Below are positions 7,642 through 15,308 of a stretch of 53,804 nt of DNA, piece after piece. Numbering within the stretch: the first letter of the stretch is position 1; every line of letters starts with the position of its first letter. The notes under the pieces were generated by a model. The model worked only from the letters and a program-made list of their open reading frames with translations, made no database searches and was not told the DNA's origin. This DNA is from Aurantimonadaceae bacterium (GTDB taxonomy: Bacteria > Pseudomonadota > Alphaproteobacteria > Rhizobiales > Rhizobiaceae). Where the stretch lies: contig CANJKV010000011.1 in NCBI GenBank assembly GCA_947474855.1, positions 1 through 53,804 of the forward strand, written 5' to 3'. The position numbers were made by a program, and so were the translations under genes.

Positions 7642-8370
7642 ATGTTTTCATCATTGGGGGAAATTCTGGACGCGCCCGACATCGAGCGCGGCCGCAGAGG
7701 CGCGCGCACGGGCGAGCCTGTCCGAAGGCATTCCAGAGCGGCTGGACGCTGTGAGGGCGTTTTCTGGCGGCGCACCGACCGCAAGGAGACGCAGCGCATC
7801 TTGCTTGCGGCCCGCCGCTACGAGGTGACGACGCGACAACCAGGCGCGCGAAGTGGCGCGCTTGGTTTTGTCGCTCTTGAGGTTTTGGAGCTGTTCGCCA
7901 ATCTCGTGGATTTTCGCACCGGACGCCTAGAGCCGTCGCTTGATTACCTCATGGCGAAACTGCACCGATCACGGGACGCCATACACCGCGCTTTGCGGGC
8001 GCTCAGGGCGCACGGCTTCCTTGACTGGCTTCGCCGGTATGTCCCGACCGGAAACGAGGGCAGGGGGCCGCAGGTTCAGCAGACGAGCAACGCCTACCGG
8101 CTTTCCATGCCCGCCCGCGCGCTTCGCCTTCTCGGGCGGTATGGACAGGCCGCGCCCGTTCCAGACGATCACAGCCACGCGCAGGAGCAAAGGACGGCCG
8201 ATCTAAACGCGCAGCTCGCATCCGCCACCGTTGAGGAGGAAATGGCCTTCCGCTTTGGGGCTGACGATCCGCTCGGAAAAGCCCTTGCGGCGTTGAAACG
8301 GTCTATCGTTCAACGTGAATCCGCCAAGCGGACTGAATCCCATCCTAGTTCTATATCTAAGGGGAAATGA
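7642..8370 (+). CDS. Plasmid replication initiator-like protein
   Basis: A 242-residue protein. The central part (LGFVALEVLELFANLVD, then SLDYLMAKLHRSRDAIHRAL, then LRAHGFLDWLRRY) is a winged helix-turn-helix resembling the first domain of small RepA-type initiators common on alphaproteobacterial plasmids. GAAAGGACG precedes the ATG. A structured leader with antisense features lies upstream and a hairpin terminator follows the stop, as expected for a copy-number-controlled rep gene. Assignment rests on fold pattern and context; a plain HTH regulator is the alternative. Confidence 0.6.
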   Translation: MFSSLGEILDAPDIERGRRGARTGEPVRRHSRAAGRCEGVFWRRTDRKETQRILLAARRYEVTTRQPGARSGALGFVALEVLELFANLVDFRTGRLEPSLDYLMAKLHRSRDAIHRALRALRAHGFLDWLRRYVPTGNEGRGPQVQQTSNAYRLSMPARALRLLGRYGQAAPVPDDHSHAQEQRTADLNAQLASATVEEEMAFRFGADDPLGKALAALKRSIVQRESAKRTESHPSSISKGK

Positions 8371-8376
8371 TGCGGA

Positions 8377-8400
8377 ATCGGCCTTCGGCCGATGAGTTTT
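8377..8400 (+). terminator. Intrinsic terminator of the rep gene
   Basis: ATCGGCC-TTC-GGCCGAT forms a perfect 7-bp stem (8377-8383 with 8387-8393) followed by GAGTTTTGTTTCC. It lies seven bases past the rep stop codon. Confidence 0.7.
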
Positions 8401-8425
8401 GTTTCCTTCCCGTGCCACAAGCCTA

Positions 8426-8533
8426 TCAACGTGCTCGCTCCGGCAAGGGGTAGGGCCTCGCCATGCTCGAAAGCTGCGCTTTCTGCGCGTGGCTGCGTTT
8501 CCCGCGCTTCGCGCGCCCTTGCTCTACGCTGCG
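8426..8533 (+). repeat. Left arm of a ~105-bp inverted repeat
   Basis: The first 44 bases (8426-8469) match the reverse complement of 9630-9673 at 42 positions. Similarity continues more loosely for another 60 bases or so. The two arms flank the three-gene block at 8713-9481. Neither arm contains a convincing gene. The rest of the gap down to 8712 holds only the promoter of the small-gene block. Confidence 0.75.
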
Positions 8534-8683
8534 CGCGTCGATGTAGTTGAGGCATCGGGACGGGGAACATCACGGCCCGCCTTCGGCGGGGTTCGAAGCT
8601 GGCCTGCGGCCCGCATCGAACAGGGAACAGGGCAAGAAAGGGGCCAGAGATTCACAAAAGGCCATTTTGCGGGCATTATAGCC

Positions 8684-8697
8684 GTATATTCATATAA
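8684..8697 (+). promoter_or_regulatory. Promoter box of the 8713 operon
   Basis: GTATATTCATATAA recurs almost unchanged at 9713-9726 upstream of the next gene block. It includes a -10-like TATATT or TATAAC and is followed by CACTATAGG, a partial match to the module operator. Confidence 0.45.
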
Positions 8698-8712
8698 CAC
8701 TATAGGCCCGCC

Positions 8713-9051
8713 ATGACCATTGATCGACGTGGTTTGATGATCGGCGCGGGCGCGAGCCTCGCAGCCATGGCAGTACCCGCCGCCGCAGAACAGGCCCCGT
8801 CGCGCATTCCGTACCTAAATCCGCTAGACGAGGATTTGCGGGCCGAGTTCGTGAGGCTGGAACGCTTGGCGCGGAACATGGCCCGCATGCTGGACGTGGC
8901 ACAGGCCGAACCCGTCAGGGCGGGCGCGTTGTTCGACATGCGGAACGTGCTTACCGACGCGCAAAGGACGGTCGAAATCATCGGCTATATCGCCGAGGAA
9001 CAGGCGCAGGAGCATCGCACGGCCGCGCATCGACGCAGGGCCGGAGCATGA
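8713..9051 (+). CDS. Small exported protein with Tat-like signal
   Basis: 112 residues starting MTIDRRGLMIGAGASLAAM, a twin-arginine-like signal with cleavage likely after AAAEQ. The mature part is mostly alpha-helical and basic at the end. I do not recognise the family. It overlaps the next gene by four bases (ATGA) and starts a run of small genes unique to this module. A promoter box lies 20-30 bases upstream. The export prediction is moderate because the RR sits close to the start and lacks a full SRRxFLK. Confidence 0.6.
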   Translation: MTIDRRGLMIGAGASLAAMAVPAAAEQAPSRIPYLNPLDEDLRAEFVRLERLARNMARMLDVAQAEPVRAGALFDMRNVLTDAQRTVEIIGYIAEEQAQEHRTAAHRRRAGA

Positions 9052-9290
9052 TCGAGCCGCAGCCAATCCCCCGCCCGAAGCTTCACACCAACGGCGATTT
9101 TGACGCTTGGGCCGAGCAGTTCCTTTTTCTCGCCTACGTGCTTCGCATGTCGCCGCTGCAAATCGCGCAGATCGATCACGGGCTAGACCCAGACCACCCC
9201 GACGCATGGGCGGCGGGCTATTGGGCGCACCAGATCGAGCGCGATTTTTTCCCGCTGATCAACGTGAAAGGGCTTCTGTCATGCCCTTGA
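9048..9290 (+). CDS. Hypothetical protein
   Basis: 80 residues, acidic and aromatic-rich (NGDFDAWAEQFLFLAYVLRM, then HPDAWAAGYWAHQIERDFFP). There is no signal peptide or membrane helix and I recognise no family. The start overlaps the previous stop and its end overlaps the next start, so the three are almost certainly one translational unit. The composition suggests a small cytoplasmic helical protein. Confidence 0.6.
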   Translation: MIEPQPIPRPKLHTNGDFDAWAEQFLFLAYVLRMSPLQIAQIDHGLDPDHPDAWAAGYWAHQIERDFFPLINVKGLLSCP

Positions 9291-9481
9291 AGCGTTACCG
9301 GATAGAGGTCCGCGTGATCGTGCGCGAGATTTGGGAGGTCGAGGCCGAGGACGAGGCGGACGCGGAATTTAGCTATCGCACCAACCCCGACGCCTTCATT
9401 TTCGACCGTGAGGACATGGAAAGCGACGTTGTGAAAGTGACCGAAGCGCCGCAACAGGGCAGACCGCCCAAGGCGGGCTAA
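9281..9481 (+). CDS. Small acidic hypothetical protein
   Basis: 66 residues, with beta-strand-like start (LKRYRIEVRVIVREIWEVEA) followed by an acidic stretch (EDEADAEF) and a proline-glycine tail. The pattern recalls small DpnD/PcfM-like proteins of mobile elements that begin KxYxVxVxExx, but the resemblance is weak. It overlaps the previous gene by ten bases. It is the last gene before the right arm of the inverted repeat. Confidence 0.6.
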   Translation: MPLKRYRIEVRVIVREIWEVEAEDEADAEFSYRTNPDAFIFDREDMESDVVKVTEAPQQGRPPKAG

Positions 9482-9571
9482 AAGCCCTTATTCCTTGGAA
9501 GACCCGCGCCGGAGGCGAGGGGCTTAGCGCAGCGACATTCCTCGGAGCCGACACCCCCCGAAGATCAACGG

Positions 9572-9673
9572 CCGCAGCGGAAGGCAAGGGCGCGGAACGC
9601 GGGACCGGAGCCACGCGCAGCGCAACGCGCGAGCATGGCGAGGACCCACCCCTTGCCGGAGCGAGCACGTTGA
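9572..9673 (-). repeat. Right arm of the ~105-bp inverted repeat
   Basis: The reverse complement of this stretch matches 8426-8533. The outer 44 bases differ at only two positions. With the left arm it encloses 8534-9571. The gap 9482-9763 holds this arm, then a more AT-rich promoter segment and no gene I can support. Confidence 0.75.
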
Positions 9674-9712
9674 GATGCTTTCGGTCGGACACAGGGATAG
9701 AAGTAATTAACT

Positions 9713-9726
9713 GTATATTCATCTAA
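9713..9726 (+). promoter_or_regulatory. Promoter box upstream of the 9764 gene
   Basis: GTATATTCATCTAA, the second copy of the box at 8684-8697 with one change, 38 bases upstream of the start codon. AGAAGGAG at about -10 is a strong ribosome site for the gene at 9764. Confidence 0.45.
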
Positions 9727-9763
9727 AATCGTATGAAATACTTCCCTAGAAGGAGTTTTCATC

Positions 9764-9982
9764 ATGAGCAAGAACACACCAGATTATAGAGTTACTTCAC
9801 CAGACAGCTACAAAACGGGCAACGGCGAGGAAAAGACTTACTACACTGACGTAGGAAGCGGCTGGAAGATCAAGAACGGCGGCATTTCGATTAAGCTACG
9901 TCAGAACATAGCCGTTTCGGGCGAGCTGGTGATTTTCGCCAACACGGCCGCAGATGACGGCGCGACCCCGAACAACGAATGA
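9764..9982 (+). CDS. Hypothetical protein, low-GC small gene
   Basis: 72 residues (KNTPDYRVTSPDSYKTGNGE, then YTDVGSGWKIKNGGISIKLR, then NIAVSGELVIF), beta-rich and soluble. It resembles small uncharacterised plasmid proteins with a GxGWKxKxGGIxxxL core. A strong AGAAGGAG site precedes the ATG. Its base composition is lower in GC than the neighbours. The stop overlaps the next ATG by four bases, so it heads a three-gene unit ending in the Mrr-like nuclease. Confidence 0.65.
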   Translation: MSKNTPDYRVTSPDSYKTGNGEEKTYYTDVGSGWKIKNGGISIKLRQNIAVSGELVIFANTAADDGATPNNE

Positions 9983-10194
9983 CCGAGGCCCGCCGCTTCC
10001 GAGGCTTTGCCGTGATCGAGAGGCCGGATGGCCCCTTGATATGGGGAACGCTTCGGCCCGCGCAGGCTGACGCTTGGGCGGTCTATCAGCGGCATAATCC
10101 GGCCGTGGCCGGAGTCGACCAACCGGCGCAGCTTGTCGAAGTCGAGATGCGCCTAACGCCCGTGCAGGACGGCCGCGACACCGAGGGGGCATGA
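9979..10194 (+). CDS. Hypothetical protein
   Basis: 71 residues (RRFRGFAVIERPDGPLIWG, then RPAQADAWAVYQRHNPA, then QLVEVEMRLTP), a probable small mixed alpha/beta protein. I know no family. Four-base overlaps on both sides tie it to the 9764 gene and to the Mrr-like nuclease gene, suggesting a common role, perhaps in protecting or modulating the plasmid. That role is inference. Confidence 0.55.
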   Translation: MTEARRFRGFAVIERPDGPLIWGTLRPAQADAWAVYQRHNPAVAGVDQPAQLVEVEMRLTPVQDGRDTEGA

Positions 10195-10687
10195 TGCCCC
10201 CGCCGCTTTCCATCGAGACAGCCGCCGCGCTCTTTCTCGGGCTTCTATCCGCCGCCCTGATGTTCGACCGCATGAGCCGACTATGGCGACGATACCGGCG
10301 CGGGAAATGGGCGAGAGCGCAGGCCGATATAGACGCCCTTCGCGCGATGACCCCGAGCGAGTTCGAAGCCTTCACCGCCGCCGCTTTCGAGGCCCGAGGA
10401 TGGCGTGTTGAGATCGTCGGGAGGAAGGCCGCGCAGACGGCGGACTTGACCTTCTCATGTTCGCCAGAGGGCGGCGCGTCGTCGTCCAATGCAAGCGATA
10501 CGCCGCGAAGGTGGGCGCACCTGTCATCCGCGAAACCATGGGCGTTATGATGCACCACAAGGCGCAAGGGGCCTATGTCGTCGCCCTGTCCGGCTTCACC
10601 CGCGCGGCGCACCAATGGGCTACCGGCAAGCCCGTGAAGCTGATCGACGGCGCGCAGATTTTCAAAGCCCTGCAGCGCAAGCCCTAG
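10191..10687 (+). pseudogene. Mrr-like restriction endonuclease, frameshifted
   Basis: An N-terminal hydrophobic helix (AALFLGLLSAALMF) leads into TPSEFEAFTAAAFEARGWRV, the start of an Mrr catalytic domain. The rest, with ADGGLDL (catalytic Asp) and VVVQCKRY (QxK), lies in another frame down to the stop at 10687. One extra G in the GGG at 10419-10421 would join the frames as IVGEEGRADGGLDL. The intact product would be a membrane-tethered nuclease for foreign or modified DNA. It is either a pseudogene or the victim of a sequencing error. Confidence 0.8.
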
Positions 10688-10998
10688 CCGTTCCGATCTG
10701 CCCTCACCTGTCGGCCGATCAGGTCGAGCGCTTCCGTGACCAGCTTCAGCCGCCGTTCCTCGTCGTCAGGATCGAGCTTGACCGCTTCCGCGATCAGGGC
10801 GGCGGGCAGTTTCGCCCCGTCATGGAACAGGGCTTCCAGCTCGCGCACGGCGAACCGCACGGCATAGAGCTTTTCGCGCCCGTCCAGATACGCCATGAGC
10901 GTCTTTTCCGCATGGTCTAGGGCTTGGCGGCGGGCGAAGCGCTCGGGGCTGGGCGTGAACGCCATTCCTTCCGTCTGTTTTCCGGAATATGAGAACAT
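10684..10998 (-). CDS. Hypothetical protein, helical
   Basis: Up to 104 residues, with an alternative ATG at 10965. It is rich in alpha-helix (ERFARRQALDHAEKTLMAY, then LYAVRFAVRELEALFHDGAK, then DEERRLKLVTEALDLIGRQ) and soluble. I recognise no family. The gene runs opposite to the nuclease and overlaps its stop by four bases, a tail-to-tail arrangement. Codon use matches the module, which supports it as real. Confidence 0.55.
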   Translation of the reverse strand: MFSYSGKQTEGMAFTPSPERFARRQALDHAEKTLMAYLDGREKLYAVRFAVRELEALFHDGAKLPAALIAEAVKLDPDDEERRLKLVTEALDLIGRQVRADRNG

Positions 10999-11015
10999 CG
11001 GAGAACAGTAAATAA

Positions 11016-11258
11016 TTGACGAAAGCCAAGCAAATAGAAAATTTGACTATCGATTTTTCAGCATCGTATGTTGATTTTATGGAAGTTAATCTAACAGAGT
11101 TTTTCAACAACTGCGCTATTTGGCAGTTTTATGTTGCCTATGAGCGCGGGGATTATTTTCTCGGTGGCATGTTTGCGGGCGAGCCTGACCCATGGGCCGG
11201 ATACCGGACCGACGTTGTTCATGGTTCAAGCTTCCGCCTTTCCCGTCTTGACCGTTAG
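11016..11258 (+). CDS. Possible small AT-rich gene
   Basis: An 80-codon frame from a TTG, with an internal ATG near 11079, reads SASYVDFMEVNLTEFFNNC, then IWQFYVAYERGDYFLGGMF. The base composition is distinctly lower in GC than the surroundings, which may mean a foreign gene or non-coding DNA. No good ribosome site precedes the TTG. It ends four bases into the convergent coupling-protein gene. I recognise nothing. Confidence 0.3.
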   Translation: MTKAKQIENLTIDFSASYVDFMEVNLTEFFNNCAIWQFYVAYERGDYFLGGMFAGEPDPWAGYRTDVVHGSSFRLSRLDR

Positions 11259-13063
11259 TTCCTGATAAAAAGCCGCCTGATGCGGGCGAATATCTCACCC
11301 GCTCCATAGCCAAGGCCCGCCATAACCCAAACGCCCAACAAGGCGCTTTCGTGCGCTTGTACTGATGGAATCATCGCAATTCCCCACGCGAGGCCGAGCG
11401 CCAAGCCAATCAGTGCGGGTTTTTCATGCAACAATAATTGCCGTCTCCAAAAGCCGACTGGAGCCTGTGGCGCGACCGTAGACGGATTTTGCGGCACCGC
11501 GTTTTTCTCATTCGGGAGAGGCCGGGGCAGGAAATATGGGGCCAGTTTTAAATTCAGGACGTGGCCGCCTTTGGCAAATACGATCATAGACCGCGCGACC
11601 GCATCGCCGTCATGCTTGGCGACCAGCTCGCGCACCTGTTCAGGCGTAAAACGCGGCTCCCCACGTTCAGAAACCGCATGCTGGTAACGGCGCATCGCTG
11701 TTGCATCGTCCGCAGCGACTTGTTTGTGACGCTCCTCTAGTTTGGTGCGAGCCGCCGCGCGGTCCTGCATATCGGTGTCGTGTGCGACCCGAGCCAGTGA
11801 CTGCCCTATGTGCTGGAACATGCGAAACGCATTGTTTTTTGCGTCGATAGGAGCGGATTGCGGCGGCAGCGTCGAGCCGTAGGCATAGGCGGCTTCGGAT
11901 CGGGAGACAGTCGCGGTTGCCATGGGCGGCGGTTCAACGCCAATGTCAGCAAGGGTCTTTCGGCCGAGCCTGTCAGAGACATGGTTTAGCGTGAGCGAGT
12001 CCGTGTTTCCGAAGTAGGCATGCACGTCTGCATTGCCAAAGAAGGTTTCCGCGCCTTCCTTGCCGTAGAGCGCGACGAGCTGGCCGAGGTCTTGCAGGAA
12101 CGGCCAGAGCTGGACGCCATAGCCGCGCATCAGGCCCGCCGCCTTCGCAATTTCATCAATGCGGCCGAGCGCGAAAAACTCGTCGAGCAGGAACAGGCAG
12201 CGTTCGCCCTTGAGGCCCTTCGCCATCGCATCGAGCGCGGCGCGGACGAAGACGCGCAGAAAGCGCCCATGCTCCCCGAGATATTGCGGCGGCAGGACGA
12301 GATACACCGTCGCCTTTCCGGTTTTCAGTTCCGAGAGGTTGAAGCCGTCGCCGGTCAGGATCGAGACCATAGCGGGCGAGTCCAGCCATTCCGAATGATC
12401 GACAGCCCCGCCGACGAACTCCCGATTTTTCCGGCTATCAGAAAGGCCGATTGCCGCCGCGCCACGGCACAAGCCGCCGTAGGCGTCGTTTGTTGCCATA
12501 TCCTCGAAAACCTCTTTCAGCGTGTCCGGTGGCAGCGTCAGATTGCGCCGGACGTTGTGGAGGTTTCGGCCGGAGGGTTCGGGGTCATCGCACACGTAGG
12601 CGATCATGCCGGATAGGACGGACACCGCGCCGTTATCCCATGTCGAGTCTTCCGCCTTGAAGCGCATGACGAGGCCGTCAGCGATCACCCGAATATCTTC
12701 GCGCGCCGTGGGGCTATCGGGCTTGATCGAGGCGAGCAGATTGCAACCTGAGCGGAGCCTGTCAGGGACGTTGGCGACCTTGAACGGGTCGAGGACATAG
12801 ACCCGTTGCCCGAGGGCTTCGCGCGCTTCCCAAGTGCGTTCGGCATTCTCGCCCTTCGGATCGACAACAAGCGCATTATGCGGCCACCGGAGCAGGTTCG
12901 GAATGATGACGGCGGCACCTTTGCCGGAGCCTGCGCCCGCTATCGTGATGGCGTGCCGCTCGCTCGGTATGCCGACTTCCTGTCCCGTTTCAGGATCGAG
13001 GCCGAGGAAGAAATGACCAGCATTGTAGCTGTGGTTTTGTGCGGAGGTGAAGGCATACGGCAT
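11255..13063 (-). CDS. Type IV coupling protein, TraG/VirD4 family
   Basis: A 602-residue conjugation ATPase. Walker A is GAGSGKG at residues 43-49, followed by VVDPKGE; Walker B is CLFLLDEF at about 289-296; the QLWPFLQDLGQL segment is also typical. It should bring the relaxase-DNA complex to a type IV secretion channel. Unusually, the N-terminal membrane helices are missing and two hydrophobic helices (about 545-565 and 570-590) lie at the C-terminus. No virB genes are nearby, so the module would borrow a channel. AGGGAG precedes the ATG. Confidence 0.9.
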   Translation of the reverse strand: MPYAFTSAQNHSYNAGHFFLGLDPETGQEVGIPSERHAITIAGAGSGKGAAVIIPNLLRWPHNALVVDPKGENAERTWEAREALGQRVYVLDPFKVANVPDRLRSGCNLLASIKPDSPTAREDIRVIADGLVMRFKAEDSTWDNGAVSVLSGMIAYVCDDPEPSGRNLHNVRRNLTLPPDTLKEVFEDMATNDAYGGLCRGAAAIGLSDSRKNREFVGGAVDHSEWLDSPAMVSILTGDGFNLSELKTGKATVYLVLPPQYLGEHGRFLRVFVRAALDAMAKGLKGERCLFLLDEFFALGRIDEIAKAAGLMRGYGVQLWPFLQDLGQLVALYGKEGAETFFGNADVHAYFGNTDSLTLNHVSDRLGRKTLADIGVEPPPMATATVSRSEAAYAYGSTLPPQSAPIDAKNNAFRMFQHIGQSLARVAHDTDMQDRAAARTKLEERHKQVAADDATAMRRYQHAVSERGEPRFTPEQVRELVAKHDGDAVARSMIVFAKGGHVLNLKLAPYFLPRPLPNEKNAVPQNPSTVAPQAPVGFWRRQLLLHEKPALIGLALGLAWGIAMIPSVQAHESALLGVWVMAGLGYGAGEIFARIRRLFIRN

Positions 13064-13151
13064 GCGGCGGCACTCCCTTTTTTGGAGCGCGGAGGCCGAG
13101 GCCGTGCGGGTGCGTTCTCACCATCCGAGAGCGTCAGAAACCGCGCTATTC

Positions 13152-13165
13152 GTATACGACTATAG
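13152..13165 (+). promoter_or_regulatory. Module operator, copy 5, between traG-like and mobC
   Basis: GTATACGACTATAG, a full match to the consensus. It is 89 bases upstream of the coupling-protein start and on the promoter side of mobC, so it could repress either or both transfer transcripts. Confidence 0.6.
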
Positions 13166-13282
13166 GCTCACGCAAAATAGTTAACGACTTTCGAGACTGT
13201 GCATTAGGGGCGGCTTTATTAGGTTCATCACCCCTTAACTTGCCGGTCATTATGCTTTATGAAAAGAGGAGGAGCAAGCTAT

Positions 13283-13322
13283 GTTTTTGCTATGCAAAAA
13301 CGCTTGTCGGGGCGAGGCCCCG
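13283..13322 (+). other. Candidate origin of transfer (oriT)
   Basis: Two adjacent inverted repeats lie just upstream of mobC: GTTTTTGC-TAT-GCAAAAAC (13283-13301), extendable outward with CAAGC/GCTTG, and CGGGGC-GAG-GCCCCG (13308-13322). Inverted repeats next to the nick site and upstream of mobC-relaxase are the normal layout of oriT. I could not match a known nic core with confidence. The remaining 13064-13282 holds the operator at 13152 and no gene. Confidence 0.45.
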
Positions 13323-13339
13323 AGGCTCATGGAGCGGCC

Positions 13340-13702
13340 ATGACGGTGCGGTTGCGAAACACGAAGACGGGACGGCCGCGCAAGGCCGAGGGCGAGCGGC
13401 GGGACGCTTCCTTGCCCCCTGTCCGCGTGACTTCCGCCGAGCTGGCCCACGTCGAGGCGCAGGCCGCGCAGGCAGGTTTGCCCGTCTCGGATTACGTCCG
13501 CCGCCGCGCCCTTGGCGGACGTATCACCGCCCGCCAGACCGCGACCGACGAGCGGGCTTTGGACGAGCTGAACCGCATCGGCGTCAACCTCAACCAGCTT
13601 ACCCACGCGGCCAACATGGGGAAGACCCTAGAGGGCAAATTGGCCGATACGCTCGACCAGTTGCAGCGCCAGCTTGAGAAGGTGGCGGGCCATGGTTCCT
13701 GA
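13340..13702 (+). CDS. mobC: MobC-like mobilization (relaxosome) protein
   Basis: About 120 residues from the ATG at 13340, which has a GGAG-type site; a longer frame from 13259 would read through the oriT hairpins and is unlikely. A basic N-terminus (RLRNTKTGRPRKAEGERR) precedes an RHH-like region (VTSAELAHVEAQAAQAG, SDYVRRRALGG) and the family signature LNRIGVNLNQLTHAAN. MobC helps the relaxase open oriT. The relaxase start lies inside its 3' end, so the two are coupled. Confidence 0.85.
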   Translation: MTVRLRNTKTGRPRKAEGERRDASLPPVRVTSAELAHVEAQAAQAGLPVSDYVRRRALGGRITARQTATDERALDELNRIGVNLNQLTHAANMGKTLEGKLADTLDQLQRQLEKVAGHGS

Positions 13703-15305
13703 CATCGCCAAGGCGGGCCACAGCTTCAAAGGCGCAATGGCCTACTACCTGCACGATAAGCGGCAGGAAGGGCAGGAGGCGCACCCGCAGACGGCCGAGC
13801 GTGTCGCATGGGTCGAAATGCGAAACCTTGCCTGCCTGACGCCGGAGACGGCCACCCGCATCATGGCGGCAACCGCGGGGCGCGCTGACGAGCTGAAAGC
13901 AGCCGCGGGCATCAAAGCGACCGGCCGGAAAAGCACCGCCCACGTATACGCCTATAGCCTTGCATGGCATCCCGACGAGGCGGGCCAGCTCGACAGGGCG
14001 GAAATGCTTCGCGCGGCCGATCAGACGTTGAAGGCGCTCGGAGCCGAAGGGCATCAAGCCGTGATCGTTTGCCATCAGGATCAAAGGCACCCGCATGTGC
14101 ATGTGATCCTGAACCGCGTGGACCCCGGGACGGGCAAGATGCTGACGACCAGCAACGACCGGCTAAAGCTGTCCGATTGGGCGAACGCCTACGAGCGCGA
14201 GCGCGGCCAGATCGTGACACCGAAGCGCGAAGAAAAGCGGCAGCAGCGCGAGCGGACGAAACAGGAGTTTGACCGTGCCGCGCGTCCGGATCGAGCTGCG
14301 CCAGATCCGACGAGAAAACCCCGCGTGGATCTTGCAGGAGATCCACAGCGGAAGCGCCCACCATCCGAGGCCGCAATCCTCAAGGAGCTTTCGGACGCGC
14401 AGAAGGCCCGACATAAGCAGGAATGGGCCGACCTTGGCGCACGTAACAAGGCCGCGCGCGATCAGGTCTATTCCGACTTTGCCGCCAAGATGAAAGCCGC
14501 CCGCGCTGACGCTTGGGCGGCAGGCAAGGCGCAATTCGCGCAGCTTCGCCAGATGACCCGCGCGGAGTGGAAGCAGCACGGCCGCGAGACGTTTGCAGCC
14601 GCGCGGCAGATCGAGCGCGCCCGCCTTGGCTTTATCGGCACCTTGATAACGTCATGGGGCCATGCCGCCACCAGAGACGCCGCGCAGGCCCGCATGAAAG
14701 ACGTGCAGGCCGGCCGCCGTGACGCCGTGGCAGCGGAGACGAAGGCCCGCATAGATCGAGACATTGCCGCCCTGAAGGAGCAGCGGGCAACCGGCCTCGC
14801 CTCGCAGCGGACACGATACACGGCCGACCGCGCGGCGCTGATCGAGCGGCAGGACGGAGAGAAAGCCAAAATGCGCGAGGCATGGCGGCAGGTTTACGAG
14901 CGCAGAGGAAAAGACCTCCGATACACGGCACGGCAGCAGGTCGCGCGAGCAATGGAGCAGAAGCCCATGAAACGCGAGTTCGATAAGGCGCGAGAGTTGG
15001 CACCAGCCAAGCAGCCCGCGCCGCATCCGCATAATCGTCAATCTCTATCCGTGCCGGCACCCACGCCGGCGCCGGCCGGCATGCCGACGCCGGCACAGCG
15101 GAAGGTTCAGGACGTGCCGGAGGTTTCCCGCGCCGTTCCGGCATCGAGGCCCGCACCCTCGACCGCGCAGAAGGATTTCGGCCAGAGCGCCGAAAAGCCC
15201 ATGACGCGCGCGGACTACTGGAACCAGAGGGCGAAGGAGAAAGCCGCCGATCGCAAGCCCGAGCGCGATCGGAGCGGCGATCGCGATTTTGACAGGGAGC
15301 GTTGA
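13692..15305 (+). CDS. Relaxase / mobilization nuclease
   Basis: 537 residues. The N-terminal domain has paired tyrosines at 18-19 (GAMAYYLHD), a likely nicking residue, and CHQDQRHPHVHVILNRV, the histidine metal-binding motif of VirD2/MobA-type relaxases (probably MOBP). The rest is a long charged, coiled-coil-prone tail with a proline-rich linker, without a recognisable helicase or primase motif. It should cut oriT and pilot the strand to the coupling protein. A copy of the module operator lies inside the gene at 13944-13957. Confidence 0.9.
   Translation: MVPDIAKAGHSFKGAMAYYLHDKRQEGQEAHPQTAERVAWVEMRNLACLTPETATRIMAATAGRADELKAAAGIKATGRKSTAHVYAYSLAWHPDEAGQLDRAEMLRAADQTLKALGAEGHQAVIVCHQDQRHPHVHVILNRVDPGTGKMLTTSNDRLKLSDWANAYERERGQIVTPKREEKRQQRERTKQEFDRAARPDRAAPDPTRKPRVDLAGDPQRKRPPSEAAILKELSDAQKARHKQEWADLGARNKAARDQVYSDFAAKMKAARADAWAAGKAQFAQLRQMTRAEWKQHGRETFAAARQIERARLGFIGTLITSWGHAATRDAAQARMKDVQAGRRDAVAAETKARIDRDIAALKEQRATGLASQRTRYTADRAALIERQDGEKAKMREAWRQVYERRGKDLRYTARQQVARAMEQKPMKREFDKARELAPAKQPAPHPHNRQSLSVPAPTPAPAGMPTPAQRKVQDVPEVSRAVPASRPAPSTAQKDFGQSAEKPMTRADYWNQRAKEKAADRKPERDRSGDRDFDRER
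13944..13957 (+). promoter_or_regulatory. Module operator, copy 6, inside the relaxase gene
   Basis: GTATACGCCTATAG, a perfect consensus match, within the relaxase coding sequence (it encodes VYAYS). An intragenic site could act as a roadblock, an extra partition site or a decoy. Confidence 0.5.
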
Positions 15306-15308
15306 CCG

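Noticed and set aside
13259-13339. N-terminal extension of MobC
   Set aside because: This would translate the oriT-like hairpins; the ATG at 13340 has a better ribosome site and gives the usual MobC length.
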